DNA of 61,406 nucleotides from Prosthecobacter sp. (GTDB taxonomy: Bacteria > Verrucomicrobiota > Verrucomicrobiia > Verrucomicrobiales > Verrucomicrobiaceae): contig NZ_JAXMIH010000009.1 in assembly GCF_034366625.1 (NCBI RefSeq), positions 1-61,406 of the forward strand, read 5' to 3'. Of the stretch, positions 44,880-55,096 are shown in pieces; position 1 is the stretch's first letter; every line of letters starts with the position of its first letter. The notes under the pieces are model-generated. The model saw only the letters and a list, made by a program, of their open reading frames with translations. It searched no databases and was not told the origin of the DNA. Made by a program: the position numbers and the translations under genes.

Positions 44880-46631
44880 ATGCCACCTGACCCCATTCTG
44901 AAACTTCCTGGTGCGCATTCCATGGTGCCCAATCTCGCGGACTATGCCGTAGCACGCGCGGTTTTCTCCTGGAACGCGGTGCGGGCTGAGTTGCAGGGGC
45001 TTCCGGGCGGAGGTTTGAATCTCGCCTATGAGGCGGTGGATCGTCATGCGGCGGGGGCACGTGCCAATCATCTGGCACTGCGTTGGCTCGGCAAGGATGG
45101 CACAGTGCGCGATCTGAGCTACGCCGACTTGGCACAAGGATCGGCGCAGTTTGCGAATGTGCTGCGGGCTCTCGGTGTGACCAAGGGCGAGCGCGTGTTT
45201 GCGCTGATGGGGCGTGTGCCGGAGCTGTATCTCGCCGCGCTGGGCACGTTGAAGAATGTGAGCGTGTTTTGCCCGTTGTTCTCGCAGTTCGGGCCTGAGC
45301 CGGTGTTTCAACGACTGAGCCGTGGTGATGCGAAGGTGCTCGTGACGACCAAGGCGTTGTACGAGAAAAAGGTCGCCGCTTTGCGCGAACGTCTGCCGAC
45401 GCTGCAACACATCCTGCTGGCGGATGCGGATAACGATCTGGATGCCTGCGTACTCTCACTGCCCAAGCTGATGGCCGCTGCGAACGATCAGTTCGAGATT
45501 CCGCCGACCAGTCCCGAGGACATGGCACTGCTGCATTTCACCAGTGGCACCACCGGCATGCCAAAGGGCGCGGTGCATGTGCATCAGGCGGCGCTTACGC
45601 ACTTTGCCACCGGCCGCTATGTGCTCGATCTGCACCCCGATGATGTGTTCTGGTGTACCGCCGATCCGGGCTGGGTCACGGGCACATCGTATGGCATCTT
45701 CGCGCCGCTGCTGCATGGCGTGACGAATCTGGTCGATGAGGCGGACTTCGACGCGGAGCGTTGGTATCGCCTGCTGCAGGATCAGAAGGTGACGGTTTGG
45801 TATACCGCACCGACCGCGATCCGCCGCCTCATGCGCATTCCTGGTGAGCCACGCACGCAGTATGATCTGAGTCATCTGCGCCTCATTCACAGTGTCGGTG
45901 AGCCGCTCAATCCTGAAGCTGTCGTATGGGGCGAGCGGGCGCTCGGTCTGCCGATTCACGACAACTGGTGGCAGACGGAAACCGGCGGCATCATGATCGC
46001 GAACTACGCCGCGATGGACATTCGTCCAGGTTCGATGGGCAAGCCACTGCCGGGCATTGATGCGGCCATCGTGAAGCGCGGCGAGCATGGCATCGAAGTC
46101 ATCACCGAACCCGATGTGGAAGGCGAACTCGCGCTCAAGCCGGGCTGGCCCTCGATGTTTCGCGCCTATCTGCACGATGAGGCACGCTACGCGAAGTGCT
46201 TCGTGGATGGCTGGTATCTCAGCGGTGATCTGGCAAAGCGCGATGCCGATGGCTATTTTTGGTTTGTCGGTCGTGCGGATGACATCATTAAGACCTCCGG
46301 CCACATGGTCGGTCCGTTCGAGGTCGAAAGCGCGCTCATGGAGCATCCGGCGGTCGCGGAGGCGGGTGTGATCGGCAAACCGGAACCGCTGATCGGCGAG
46401 TTGGTGAAGGCGTTCGTCACGCTGAAGGCCGGGCATGCCGCGAGTGAGGAACTGCGTTTGGAATTGATCGGTTTTGCCCGCAAACGCCTTGGCCCTGCGG
46501 TCGCACCGAAGGAGATCGCCTTTGTCGAAAGCCTGCCGAAAACTCGCAGTGGCAAAATCATGCGCCGTCTGCTCAAAGCTCGCGAGTTGGGCCTGCCTGA
46601 GGGCGATTTATCCACCTTGGAGAACGACTGA
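44880..46631 (+). CDS. acsA: AMP-forming acetyl/acyl-CoA synthetase
   Basis: 583 residues of the ANL superfamily: phosphate-binding loop [11 protein letters not shown] (220-230), '[10 protein letters not shown]' core, '[10 protein letters not shown]' adenylate contact and the A10 catalytic Lys559 in TRSGKIMRR. It resembles short acetate-CoA ligases such as AcsA. Known reaction: acetate (or another short acid) + ATP + CoA gives acyl-CoA + AMP + PPi. It starts an operon with E1, E2 and ACP genes; one base separates it from the next start. A start 14 codons later ([10 protein letters not shown]) is possible. Confidence 0.88.
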   Translation: MPPDPILKLPGAHSMVPNLADYAVARAVFSWNAVRAELQGLPGGGLNLAYEAVDRHAAGARANHLALRWLGKDGTVRDLSYADLAQGSAQFANVLRALGVTKGERVFALMGRVPELYLAALGTLKNVSVFCPLFSQFGPEPVFQRLSRGDAKVLVTTKALYEKKVAALRERLPTLQHILLADADNDLDACVLSLPKLMAAANDQFEIPPTSPEDMALLHFTSGTTGMPKGAVHVHQAALTHFATGRYVLDLHPDDVFWCTADPGWVTGTSYGIFAPLLHGVTNLVDEADFDAERWYRLLQDQKVTVWYTAPTAIRRLMRIPGEPRTQYDLSHLRLIHSVGEPLNPEAVVWGERALGLPIHDNWWQTETGGIMIANYAAMDIRPGSMGKPLPGIDAAIVKRGEHGIEVITEPDVEGELALKPGWPSMFRAYLHDEARYAKCFVDGWYLSGDLAKRDADGYFWFVGRADDIIKTSGHMVGPFEVESALMEHPAVAEAGVIGKPEPLIGELVKAFVTLKAGHAASEELRLELIGFARKRLGPAVAPKEIAFVESLPKTRSGKIMRRLLKARELGLPEGDLSTLEND

Positions 46632-46632
46632 C

Positions 46633-47613
46633 ATGAGCACCGCCCTGCCGGACCACGATCAAGCCCGCCGCCTGCTCTGGCAGATGGTGCGCATCCGGCG
46701 CTTCGAGGAGAAATGCGTCGAGATGTACAGCGCGCAGAAGATTCGCGGCTTCATGCATCTCTACATCGGCGAGGAAGCCGTCGCGACGGGCATCATCGAG
46801 CAGCTACGACCCGAGGACGCCATCGTGGCGACGTATCGCGAGCATGGTCAGGCGCTCGTGCGCGGAATGAGCGCAGGATCGATCATGGCGGAGATGTATG
46901 GCAAGCAGGAAGGCTGTGCGCGTGGTCGCGGCGGTTCGATGCACCTGTTTGATGCGAAGACGCGCTTCTGCGGCGGCAATGCGATTGTCGGCGGCGGACT
47001 GCCACTGGCCATTGGTCTGGCGCTGGCGGACAAGATGCAGAATCGCAAAGCCGTCACCGCCTGCTTTTTTGGCGAAGGTGCGGTGGCAGAGGGCGAGTTT
47101 CACGAGTCGATGAATCTCGCCGCGCTGTGGAAACTACCGGTGTTGTTTGTGTGCGAGAACAATCTCTACGCGATGGGAACGGCGCTGCGGTACACCGAAT
47201 CAAAAACCGAGATCGCCAAGAAAGGCGATGCCTACAACGTGGCCAACGCCGTCGTTGATGGCATGGATGTGCTCGCTGTCAGCGAGGCGGCGCGCAAAGC
47301 TATCGCGACGACACGCGAAGGCCAGCCCTTCCTGCTCGAATGCCGCACCTACCGCTTCCGTGCGCATTCGATGTTCGACGCTGAGCTGTATCGCTCGAAG
47401 GACGAGGTCGCGGAATGGAAGAAGCGTGATCCGATCACGCTGTTCTTTGATGCGATGAAGGCGGCGAACGTGCTGAGCGATGCCGATTACGCCGCCGTCG
47501 AGGCGGAGGTGGCGAAGGAAGTCGATGACTCAGTCGCTTTTGCCGAGGCGGGCACCTGGGAGCCGGTGGAAGATCTCACACGCTTTGTCTATTCGGAGGT
47601 GACACCATCATGA
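46633..47613 (+). CDS. pdhA: 2-oxoacid dehydrogenase E1 alpha subunit (pyruvate/acetoin type)
   Basis: 326 residues. '[15 protein letters not shown]', '[12 protein letters not shown]', the TPP/Mg motif [20 protein letters not shown] (GEG instead of the commoner GDG), and '[11 protein letters not shown]' identify a thiamine-diphosphate E1 alpha chain. Substrate (pyruvate or acetoin) is not decided by the sequence I can see; the symbol is provisional. It overlaps the E1 beta gene by 4 bp. Confidence 0.88.
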   Translation: MSTALPDHDQARRLLWQMVRIRRFEEKCVEMYSAQKIRGFMHLYIGEEAVATGIIEQLRPEDAIVATYREHGQALVRGMSAGSIMAEMYGKQEGCARGRGGSMHLFDAKTRFCGGNAIVGGGLPLAIGLALADKMQNRKAVTACFFGEGAVAEGEFHESMNLAALWKLPVLFVCENNLYAMGTALRYTESKTEIAKKGDAYNVANAVVDGMDVLAVSEAARKAIATTREGQPFLLECRTYRFRAHSMFDAELYRSKDEVAEWKKRDPITLFFDAMKAANVLSDADYAAVEAEVAKEVDDSVAFAEAGTWEPVEDLTRFVYSEVTPS

Positions 47614-48611
47614 ACGCGACCGATCCGCCGAAAAAGATGACGTATCGCGATGCGGTGCGCGAAGGCATCCGCAGCGCCATGCAAAATGATCCGCGCGTGT
47701 TCTTGATGGGCGAGGACGTGGGGCATTACGGCGGCTGTTTTGCCGTGAGCCGCGGCTTGCTGGCTGAATTTGGCGAGGACCGCATTCGCGACACGCCACT
47801 GGCCGAGTCGGCCTTTGTCGGCGCGGGCATCGGCGCGGCACTAGGCGGCATGAGGCCGATTGTCGAGATCATGACCTGCAATTTCAGCCTGCTGGCGCTG
47901 GATCAGATCATGAACACCGCCGCATCGCTGCTGCACATGTCCGGCGGGCAGTTCAACGTGCCCATCGTCATTCGCATGGCCACCGGCGGCGGCAAGCAAC
48001 TCGGCGCTCAGCATTCGCACAGCCTCGAAGGCTGGTATGCGCACATTCCTGGCCTCAAGGTGCTCACGCCGGCCACGCTGGAGGATGGTTACGGCATGCT
48101 GGCCAGCGCGCTGGCCGATCCTGATCCGGTGCTGATCTTTGAAAACCAAACGCTTTATATCATGGAAGGCGAGTTGCCTGCCAATGCCGGCCCGGTGGAC
48201 ATTTCGAGTGCCAAAGTGCGTCGTGAAGGCAAGGACGTGTCCATTCTGACCTACGGCGCGAGTTTGCCAAAGTCCCTCGAAGCCGCCGCGAAGCTCGCAG
48301 AGCAGGGCATTCATGCCGAGGTCGTGGATCTGCGGGTTCTCCGACCCCTCGATGACGCGACCATCATGAGCAGTGTGGCGAAGACGCACCGCGTGCTCAT
48401 CGTGGATGAAGGCTGGCGCAGCGGTGGCATCTCCGCTGAGATCAGCGCGCGCATTCAGGAGCAGGCCTTTTTTGAACTCGACCGCCCGGTGCAGCGTCTG
48501 TGCTCCGCCGAGGTGCCGATTCCTTATGCGAAGCATCTGGAGCAGGCGGCGCTGCCACAGGTAGAGTCGATCATCGCCGCCGTGCAAAACCTCGTCCGTT
48601 CCCATGGCTGA
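47610..48611 (+). CDS. pdhB: 2-oxoacid dehydrogenase E1 beta subunit
   Basis: 333 residues, the usual length. Conserved E1 beta blocks include '[13 protein letters not shown]', '[20 protein letters not shown]', '[17 protein letters not shown]' and '[15 protein letters not shown]'. With E1 alpha it forms the TPP-dependent decarboxylase that reductively acylates the E2 lipoyl group. It overlaps the E2 gene by 8 bp. Confidence 0.92.
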   Translation: MNATDPPKKMTYRDAVREGIRSAMQNDPRVFLMGEDVGHYGGCFAVSRGLLAEFGEDRIRDTPLAESAFVGAGIGAALGGMRPIVEIMTCNFSLLALDQIMNTAASLLHMSGGQFNVPIVIRMATGGGKQLGAQHSHSLEGWYAHIPGLKVLTPATLEDGYGMLASALADPDPVLIFENQTLYIMEGELPANAGPVDISSAKVRREGKDVSILTYGASLPKSLEAAAKLAEQGIHAEVVDLRVLRPLDDATIMSSVAKTHRVLIVDEGWRSGGISAEISARIQEQAFFELDRPVQRLCSAEVPIPYAKHLEQAALPQVESIIAAVQNLVRSHG

Positions 48612-49845
48612 TTTCGTCATGCCCAGCCTCGGCGCGGACATGGAGTCCGCCACACTCGTGAAATGGCACGTCAAACCCGGCGATGCCGTGAAGCGCGGCG
48701 ACATCATCGCCGAGGTCGATACCGACAAGGGCATCATCGATGTCGAATGCTTTCAGTCTGGCATCATTGAGAAGCTCGTGATCGAACCTGGCGCGAAGAT
48801 TCCCGTCGGTGCGCTGCTGGCGGTGATCCAAGGCGGTGAAGCTCCTGTAGCGGCTGCGACACCTGTTCCTGCGCCAGTGGCGGTAACTGAGGTGCCGCAC
48901 ATTCATGTCTCGCCACTCGCCAAGAAGATCGCGGCTGAGCTTGGAGTCGATTTGAACAAACTCGTCGGCCACGGCACCGGTCCAGGCGGTTTGATTGATC
49001 GCGAAGATGTCGAGCAAGCCGCCAAACCTGTTTCTGCTCCGCAAACTCGTGTGAGGGTCTCGCCTCTGGCACGCAGAAGGGCCGAGGAATTGCATGTCGA
49101 TGTCACTCACATCCAAGGAAGCGGCCCTGACGGCGCCATCGAAGCTGCCGACATTGAACGTGCCGCTGCTCCGCACAAACCCAGCGACGCGATGCGCCGC
49201 GCCATCGCGGCAGCGATGGCAAAATCGAAGCGCGAGATTCCGCACTACTACCTGCAAACACGCATCGACATGAGTGCGCTGCTGTCGTGGCTCCAGGCTG
49301 AGAATCAGAAGCGCAGCATCAAAGACCGCCTGCTGCCGGTAGTGCCGCTGCTGAAGGCTCTGGCGAAGGCTTTGCGTGACGTGCCGCAGCTCAATGGTTT
49401 CTGGATCGACGGCCAGCATCGCGTCTCGGAGGCCATTCACCTTGGTTTTGCCATCTCGATGAAGGGCGGCGGCCTCGTGGCCCCGGCGATTCATGATGTG
49501 GACAAGAAATCTTGCGACGAACTCATGACCGACCTGCGCGATCTGATTCCCCGCGCCCGCAGTGGCCGTCTGCGCAGTTCCGAGATGACGGATGCCACCA
49601 TCACCATCACCAGCCTCGGCGATCTCGGCGTGGAGACGGTGTTTGGGGTCATCTATCCCCCGCAGGTCGCGATTGTTGGTCTGGGCAAGATTATGGAACA
49701 ACCTTGGGCGAAGGATGGCATGCTCGGCGTTCATCCCGTGATGACCGCCTCGCTTGCCGCTGATCATCGTGCCACCGACGGTCATCTCGGCGCCCAATTC
49801 CTCGAAGCACTGAACCGTCACCTGCAAACGCCCGACCAGCCATGA
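48604..49845 (+). CDS. pdhC: 2-oxoacid dehydrogenase E2 acyltransferase, one lipoyl and two E3-binding domains
   Basis: 413 residues. Lipoyl domain 1-78 with lipoyl Lys42 (VDTDKGII); two peripheral-subunit-binding domains, about 98-140 ([17 protein letters not shown]) and 150-188 ([17 protein letters not shown]), where most E2s have one; then the catalytic domain with the active-site His388 in ADHRATDGH. It transfers the acyl group to CoA. No E3 (lipoamide dehydrogenase) gene is in the window. The 4-bp overlap with an ACP gene is unusual. Confidence 0.92.
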   Translation: MADFVMPSLGADMESATLVKWHVKPGDAVKRGDIIAEVDTDKGIIDVECFQSGIIEKLVIEPGAKIPVGALLAVIQGGEAPVAAATPVPAPVAVTEVPHIHVSPLAKKIAAELGVDLNKLVGHGTGPGGLIDREDVEQAAKPVSAPQTRVRVSPLARRRAEELHVDVTHIQGSGPDGAIEAADIERAAAPHKPSDAMRRAIAAAMAKSKREIPHYYLQTRIDMSALLSWLQAENQKRSIKDRLLPVVPLLKALAKALRDVPQLNGFWIDGQHRVSEAIHLGFAISMKGGGLVAPAIHDVDKKSCDELMTDLRDLIPRARSGRLRSSEMTDATITITSLGDLGVETVFGVIYPPQVAIVGLGKIMEQPWAKDGMLGVHPVMTASLAADHRATDGHLGAQFLEALNRHLQTPDQP

Positions 49846-50084
49846 GTGAAGCCGAACTTAAAGCACTCCTCCTTGATGGATTGCGCAAAATCGCACCCGA
49901 GGCAGATCCCGCCATGCTGCGTGGCGATCAGAACATCCGTGAGACACTCGACATCGACTCCTTCGACTTCCTCAGCTTCCTTATCGCCCTGCATGACAAA
50001 CTCGGCGTGGAAATCCCCGAAGCCGACTACGGCAAGCTGAACACCCTTGATGCCATGCTACGTTATCTCGTCCCGAAGGTGTGA
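49842..50084 (+). CDS. Acyl carrier protein in the E1/E2 operon
   Basis: 80 residues, acidic, with the 4'-phosphopantetheine Ser40 in DIDSFDFLSF, a DSxxFL variant of the usual DSLxxx. The start overlaps the E2 gene by 4 bp, so it is translated with it. It is distinct from fatty-acid ACP (AcpP) by its DSFDFL motif. It could accept an acetyl or other acyl unit made by the upstream enzymes. Confidence 0.85.
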   Translation: MSEAELKALLLDGLRKIAPEADPAMLRGDQNIRETLDIDSFDFLSFLIALHDKLGVEIPEADYGKLNTLDAMLRYLVPKV

Positions 50085-50099
50085 GACCAGCCCAGATCC

Positions 50100-50825
50100 A
50101 TGAATGACCGCTCGTTCATCTCGCGATTCATTGAAGCGGGCATTGTCCTTTGCCTGCTCGTCATCCTGGTTGCCCTGATTTACGGTCATGTGGGTGGCGC
50201 GGAGAGCGGGCTGAGCCTCATGGACAGCTATATCACGGAGTACATGAAAAAGGCGCCGCACTGGCCCTGGCTCATCGTGGCGAGCTTTGCCTTTGCGCTG
50301 CTGCTGTTCCTGCTCGCGTTGGCGTTTCTGCGACAGGGCGGGGGACGGATTCTCATCGTCGCCGGTTGTCTGCTGCTCGCCGCCACGGCGATGGGCAATT
50401 TTTTCGTGGCCTATGCACCGATGCGCCGTGTCGAGCAACCGCCGCCGCCCGCCCACGAATGGTGGACGCCGACATGGTGGTTCACCTCGCAGACCTCGCA
50501 TACGCCCTATGAGCATGGCATGGCGGACGCCTATGCCGATGTCCACTACCGTGCCATCCGCCTTGTTGTGAGCATGGGCCTGACAGGCATTTCCTTCATC
50601 GCAGCGGGTTTGTTTCCGTCTTCGCTTGGACGTTCTTTCGCCTGGGGAACCTTCGGCGCGGTACTGGCGATGTCCGTGCTCTTTTTGATGGGTGACCACC
50701 TAGAGTTCCGCCGTGGATTGTGGCAGCGGCTTGGCTTTGTGGTGATGTATGGCTGGTTGTGGAGCGCGTGGCTGCATTGTCGGCGAGGACACAAATTCCA
50801 TGCGCCAAACGGCAATCCTTGGTGA
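50100..50825 (+). CDS. DUF998-family membrane protein
   Basis: 241 residues with about six hydrophobic helices (for example 13-30, 58-80, 85-105) and the DUF998-type polar loop before a late helix. Function unknown. It follows the ACP gene after 15 bp, so it may share its transcript. The 148 bases to the convergent pyrophosphatase gene hold nothing notable. Confidence 0.7.
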   Translation: MNDRSFISRFIEAGIVLCLLVILVALIYGHVGGAESGLSLMDSYITEYMKKAPHWPWLIVASFAFALLLFLLALAFLRQGGGRILIVAGCLLLAATAMGNFFVAYAPMRRVEQPPPPAHEWWTPTWWFTSQTSHTPYEHGMADAYADVHYRAIRLVVSMGLTGISFIAAGLFPSSLGRSFAWGTFGAVLAMSVLFLMGDHLEFRRGLWQRLGFVVMYGWLWSAWLHCRRGHKFHAPNGNPW

Positions 50826-50973
50826 GTCGCAGAAGCCGGTGGAGCGCACGGATCAGCCACGCAAGAAGCGCGGTTAATGAACTCGCGGTATCAGCTTGCG
50901 ACATCAAGCAGCTTAGCGTTCTCCTGGCAGGGTTCCATCCCATGAGCGGCTCTTAAAATTGACAAGTGTGACA

Positions 50974-51915
50974 TCACCCGGTCGGAACACTTGCAAACGC
51001 CGCTTCCAGGACTGGCACGACCTGCTTCTTGCGCGACATGCAGCCTTCGAGAAACGCACCTTCATCGGTGAGCTGACAGTGAAACGCGCGTTCCGCCACG
51101 TCACGAAGTTCGCCGACGGCCCACAGGTAGCTGCCTTTGCGTGAAATGTCGGTGCCGATCAGGATCACCTGACGGAGATTCTGCTCATCCTTCACACGCC
51201 GCATGGCTTCCAACAACTCTGTGCGGCGCGTGACGAGCGGTCGCGCATCCGGCACTTCCACCTGGGCGATTCCCACGCGGTGCCCGGCGAAGTTGAACGC
51301 CTTGAAGTCCGCGTCAATGAGATCGCGCGCCGAGCGCGTGGCAATGTCTCCCCGTGCAGCCATCAATTCTGCTCCGAACTCCGAAACCTCCAGACCTGCC
51401 AGCGCGGCGAGCCGTGGGGCCATGCGGCGATCTTTTCCCGAGGTGGTGGGGGAGGCGAGCACGAGCGTGTCTGACAGAATCGCGGCCAGCAGCGCCCCGG
51501 CGATGGCAGGTGGCGGCTCGATGTCATGAAGGAAGAACTGCTCGGCGATGAGAGTCGCCGTGGCACCGACGGGTTCGCAGTGAAAAGTGATTGGACTCGG
51601 GATCTGCAGATCGCCGATGCGATGATGCTCCCAAACTTCCAGCACCGTGCCGTGCCGAATGTCGTCCAGCGCCTGCGCGACCTCGTTATGGTCCACCAAG
51701 ATCAACTGACGTCCAGTTGCAGTGGTCAGCAGATCAGGTTCCGACAGTGAGAACCGCTCCAGCACATGCCGGGTTTCGCGGTTGAGTTCGCCCGCTCGTG
51801 CCGGTCGCACCTCGGCGTCTCCCAGCGCGTTCCGCAGGAAGGCGTAACCGATCGCCGAGCAGATCGAGTCGGTGTCGGGATTCTTGTGACCGATGACGTG
51901 GATGGGTTCTTCCAT
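50974..51915 (-). CDS. ppaC: Family II manganese-dependent inorganic pyrophosphatase
   Basis: 313 residues. The metal ligands fall at the same positions as in Bacillus PpaC: His10, Asp14, Asp16 (IGHKNPDTDS), Asp75 (LVDHNE), His97 and Asp149 (LSDT). SRKKQ near the C-terminus binds substrate phosphate. Known reaction: PPi + H2O to 2 Pi in the cytoplasm. The DHH signature reads EHH here (96-98). A start at 51987 would add 24 unrelated residues. It lies 22 bp downstream of the MgtC-like gene, same strand. Confidence 0.92.
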   Translation of the reverse strand: MEEPIHVIGHKNPDTDSICSAIGYAFLRNALGDAEVRPARAGELNRETRHVLERFSLSEPDLLTTATGRQLILVDHNEVAQALDDIRHGTVLEVWEHHRIGDLQIPSPITFHCEPVGATATLIAEQFFLHDIEPPPAIAGALLAAILSDTLVLASPTTSGKDRRMAPRLAALAGLEVSEFGAELMAARGDIATRSARDLIDADFKAFNFAGHRVGIAQVEVPDARPLVTRRTELLEAMRRVKDEQNLRQVILIGTDISRKGSYLWAVGELRDVAERAFHCQLTDEGAFLEGCMSRKKQVVPVLEAAFASVPTG

Positions 51916-51937
51916 AAACAGCGCGACAGGTTTCCAA

Positions 51938-53194
51938 TCACGGCCAGAGAGCCAAAATCGCCACACCGCCAGCGAGGGCGATCCCAAGGCCGGTCAGCGC
52001 AGGCTTGATGAACGCGCGCGCGCCAAGGACGACGACGAGTATTCCTTTGAAAACGACATTGGCGAGACCGCCGACGAGGATCATGCGCCAGGCGGTGGTT
52101 GTATCAAGGTGAGCGGTGCTGACGAGACGGGAGGTCGAAAGCGTGATGGCATCCATGTCCGTGAGGCCCGAGATGGCAGCGGCGACGTAAAGGCCAGAAT
52201 TGCCGAAATGCTCGCGCGCGGCGGCGACGGCGATCAATACGACAGCGTAGAGCAGGCCGAAGATCACGGCGCTTTTGAGTTCGGAGGGCGGCTGCTCATC
52301 GGCGCGATGCTGGCCCTGTTTTTCTGAGATGCGGTGAGCAATGGCGGCGACGAGGCCGAACCAGAACATCATGGCGAGCAGTGGCGGCAGCATTTCTTTG
52401 AGGTGCGCTGGTGCTGCAATGACGACCTCGACCATCACGCGCAGGAAGACAATGGCTGAGGCGATGAGGATGATGGCGGCCAGACTGATGCCGCACGCTC
52501 CTGCCACATGGCTGCGACGTGCGAAGCTGGCGGTGGTGGCGGTGCTGGAGATCAAACCACCGAGGATGCCCGCGAGCGCCGCGCCCTTGTTGCCGCCCAT
52601 GAATTTGCCGGCGAGATACGCGGCGAGGCTGATGCCGACGATGAGCACGACCATGAGCCAGATGGCGAAAGGATTCAGCACGCCGAGCCAGCCCATCTCG
52701 CGATTCGGCAGCACGGGCAGAATGACCAGCCCTGCGAGAACGAGTCGCGCGATCTCGCGCAGATCATCCTCGCCGATGCGGCGGACCATGTTGTGCAGCG
52801 GCTTTTTGCTTTGCAGCAGCACCATGACCGTGCCGGCGATGACCACCGCCTCCAGGCGATGGCCGAGCACCGTGAGGATGCCCGCCGCAAACATGACGAG
52901 CATGGCCATTTCGGTCGTGAGGCCGGAATCCAGCTCTTTGCTCTTCATTTCTGCCAGATTGCCGAGGATCACCATGCTGGCGAAGGCGATCAAGGCCGCT
53001 GCAATGACCCAGCCGCCATACACGATCCCCAGCACGCCGCTGAGCGCACCGAACAGTGACAGCAAGGCAAACGTGCGGATGCCCGCGACCCGGCTCTGCA
53101 CCCATTCACGCTGCAAACCGACGAGCAGTCCAAGTCCCAGCGCCGTGCCGAAAGATTGCAGCAGTTCGGCGGTGTCTGGAAGCGCGGTGGGCAT
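51938..53194 (-). CDS. MgtC/SapB-DUF4010 integral membrane protein
   Basis: 418 residues, about 12 predicted helices. The first 130 residues show the MgtC/SapB pattern (GLGLLVGLQREWVQSRVAGI RTF in outline), followed by a DUF4010 half ending with GLTDMDAITLS and a final hydrophobic pair. Members are linked to magnesium or stress physiology but this two-domain subfamily is uncharacterised. It sits in a likely three-gene operon between a DUF2238 gene and ppaC. Confidence 0.8.
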   Translation of the reverse strand: MPTALPDTAELLQSFGTALGLGLLVGLQREWVQSRVAGIRTFALLSLFGALSGVLGIVYGGWVIAAALIAFASMVILGNLAEMKSKELDSGLTTEMAMLVMFAAGILTVLGHRLEAVVIAGTVMVLLQSKKPLHNMVRRIGEDDLREIARLVLAGLVILPVLPNREMGWLGVLNPFAIWLMVVLIVGISLAAYLAGKFMGGNKGAALAGILGGLISSTATTASFARRSHVAGACGISLAAIILIASAIVFLRVMVEVVIAAPAHLKEMLPPLLAMMFWFGLVAAIAHRISEKQGQHRADEQPPSELKSAVIFGLLYAVVLIAVAAAREHFGNSGLYVAAAISGLTDMDAITLSTSRLVSTAHLDTTTAWRMILVGGLANVVFKGILVVVLGARAFIKPALTGLGIALAGGVAILALWP

Positions 53195-53206
53195 GAAGGG
53201 GCGGTT

Positions 53207-53905
53207 TTATTTCTTGGGTTCGGCTGCGAAAGCATCACCGGATGCCTTCACGCGCCAACTGTCCGACCACTGGCGTGCAAAGTCACGCTGATAGCGGTAG
53301 TTGATGGCGGCGATGATGAGCATGGCGATGATGGCACCGAGTGATGCGAGCGCCATGTCTTTATGAGCATCCCAAATGTCGCCCTGGGTGCCCAGATAAG
53401 CCTGCCCCAGATCCCCGCCGAGAACCTCAGCCGCCAGCCATTCGATCAGTTCAAACAGCATGGAAGTGGACATTGTCAGGTCCAGCGGCAGGAAATAGCC
53501 CCAGAAGCCACGCGCTTTGGCGATGCGCAGGAAAATTTCTCGAAACGGATAGGCCAGCAGCAGGCCGTAGATGAGGTGGATGAAGCGGTCGAAGTGATTG
53601 CGCTCCCAGCCGAAAACTTCATTGATGGTGTGGCCGGTGAGCGAACGGCACCATTCATCGTACGGCACCTTGGAATAAGTGTAGTGCGCGCCGATCTCAT
53701 GCACGCACATGAACACGAAGATCAGCACCCAGGAAAGCCGGGAGAACAGGTGCTTGCGGTAACCGGCGATGAGGAGTGGCACCAGGAGCAGCACGAGCAC
53801 GTTCTCCACCATCCAGTCTGCGCGGTAGAGCGGCTTGATGGCCAGCGCCACCCACAGCAGCAAAAAAAGAGCCCCCAGCAGTTTCACCAGCCGTTCGTAA
53901 GTCAT
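53207..53905 (-). CDS. DUF2238 (YjdF-like) membrane protein
   Basis: 232 residues with about six helices and the family's 'HEIGAHYTYSKVPYD', 'NHFDRFIHLIYGLL' and 'MLFELIEWL' segments, a pattern of conserved His/Asp/Glu residues in membrane segments that may bind metal or substrate. Function unknown. The start at 53905 gives the usual N-terminus; 53917 and 53947 are alternatives. It lies 12 bp ahead of the MgtC-like gene, so probably one operon. Confidence 0.8.
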   Translation of the reverse strand: MTYERLVKLLGALFLLLWVALAIKPLYRADWMVENVLVLLLVPLLIAGYRKHLFSRLSWVLIFVFMCVHEIGAHYTYSKVPYDEWCRSLTGHTINEVFGWERNHFDRFIHLIYGLLLAYPFREIFLRIAKARGFWGYFLPLDLTMSTSMLFELIEWLAAEVLGGDLGQAYLGTQGDIWDAHKDMALASLGAIIAMLIIAAINYRYQRDFARQWSDSWRVKASGDAFAAEPKK

Positions 53906-53998
53906 GGGGCGGATCATAGAATTGAAAACAAAGCATTTCACGCGCACTTGCCATCGGGGTCATCCCAGTCCAAGAAACATTCCTCCAAGCCCCCAACC

Positions 53999-55093
53999 AT
54001 GTCCATCTGGAACTACGCCAACCCGCAGCTCAAAGACCTCGTCGCCTACGAACCCGGCAAGCCCATCGAGGATGTGGCCCGCGAACGTGGCTTGAAACCG
54101 GAAGACATCATCAAGCTCGCTTCAAACGAGAATCCGCTCGGCCCGTCGCCGAAGGCCATCGCGGCGATGCAGGAGGCGGTGAAGGAGGTTCACATCTATC
54201 CCGACGGTGCTTCATGGAAGCTGCGCAATGCCTTGGCGAACAAGTTTGGCCTGGAGATGGGCAACATCATCGTTGGCAGCGGCAGCAACGAGATCATCGA
54301 GTTCATCGGCCACGCCTTCCTGAAGCCCGGTGACAATATCATCACCGCCGAGCACGCCTTCCTCGTGTACAAGCTCATGGCCAAGGTCTTCGGTGCGGAC
54401 ACCATTGAAGTGCCTGATCCCGGCTACGTGCATGATCTCGACGCCATGGCCGCCGCGATCACGCCGCAGACGAAGGAGGTCTTCATTGCCAATCCGAACA
54501 ATCCGACGGGCACTTTGGTGACGCAGGAGCAGATCGACCGCTTCATGGCCAAGGTTCCCGATCATGTCGTTGTCGTGTTCGACGAGGCCTACTACGAGTT
54601 CCTCGACAATCCTCCCGACACGCTCAAATACGTGCGCGAAGGCCGCAACGTGGTCGTCCTGCGCACCTTCTCGAAGATTCAAGGCCTGGCAGGCACCCGC
54701 GTCGGCTACGGCATCGCCAACAAGGAATTGATCGACGTGCTCCAGCGCACGCGGCAGCCCTTCAATCTCAATTCCGTCGCCCAGGCAGGTGCCTTGGCCG
54801 GTCTGCTCGATCAGGAACACCAGGACAAGACCAAACGCATCACCGACGAAGGTCGCACGTATTTGCAGGCTCAGTTCGGTGCCATGGGCCTCGAATACAT
54901 CCCGAGCTACGCCAATTTCGTCCTCGTCAAAGTCGGCGATGGCAACGCCGTCTTCAAAGCCATGATGGACCAGGGCGTCATCGTCCGCGCCATGGCCGCT
55001 TACAAACTGCCGGAGTGGGTGCGCATCAGCATCGGCACCATGCCACAGAACGTGCGCTGCATCGAGGTGCTGAAGGAAGTGTTGGGGAAATGA
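53999..55093 (+). CDS. hisC: Histidinol-phosphate aminotransferase
   Basis: 364 residues, the family length. PLP Lys226 in RTFSKIQGLAGTRVGYG, 'SNENPLGPSP' at the N-terminus and 'NPNNPTG' (165-171) are classic HisC signatures. Known reaction: imidazole acetol-phosphate + Glu gives histidinol-phosphate, step 7 of histidine synthesis; some relatives also act on aromatic acids. No other his gene is nearby. The ATG at 53999 follows the divergent DUF2238 gene; the longer frame is antisense to it. Confidence 0.92.
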   Translation: MSIWNYANPQLKDLVAYEPGKPIEDVARERGLKPEDIIKLASNENPLGPSPKAIAAMQEAVKEVHIYPDGASWKLRNALANKFGLEMGNIIVGSGSNEIIEFIGHAFLKPGDNIITAEHAFLVYKLMAKVFGADTIEVPDPGYVHDLDAMAAAITPQTKEVFIANPNNPTGTLVTQEQIDRFMAKVPDHVVVVFDEAYYEFLDNPPDTLKYVREGRNVVVLRTFSKIQGLAGTRVGYGIANKELIDVLQRTRQPFNLNSVAQAGALAGLLDQEHQDKTKRITDEGRTYLQAQFGAMGLEYIPSYANFVLVKVGDGNAVFKAMMDQGVIVRAMAAYKLPEWVRISIGTMPQNVRCIEVLKEVLGK

Positions 55094-55096
55094 CCG

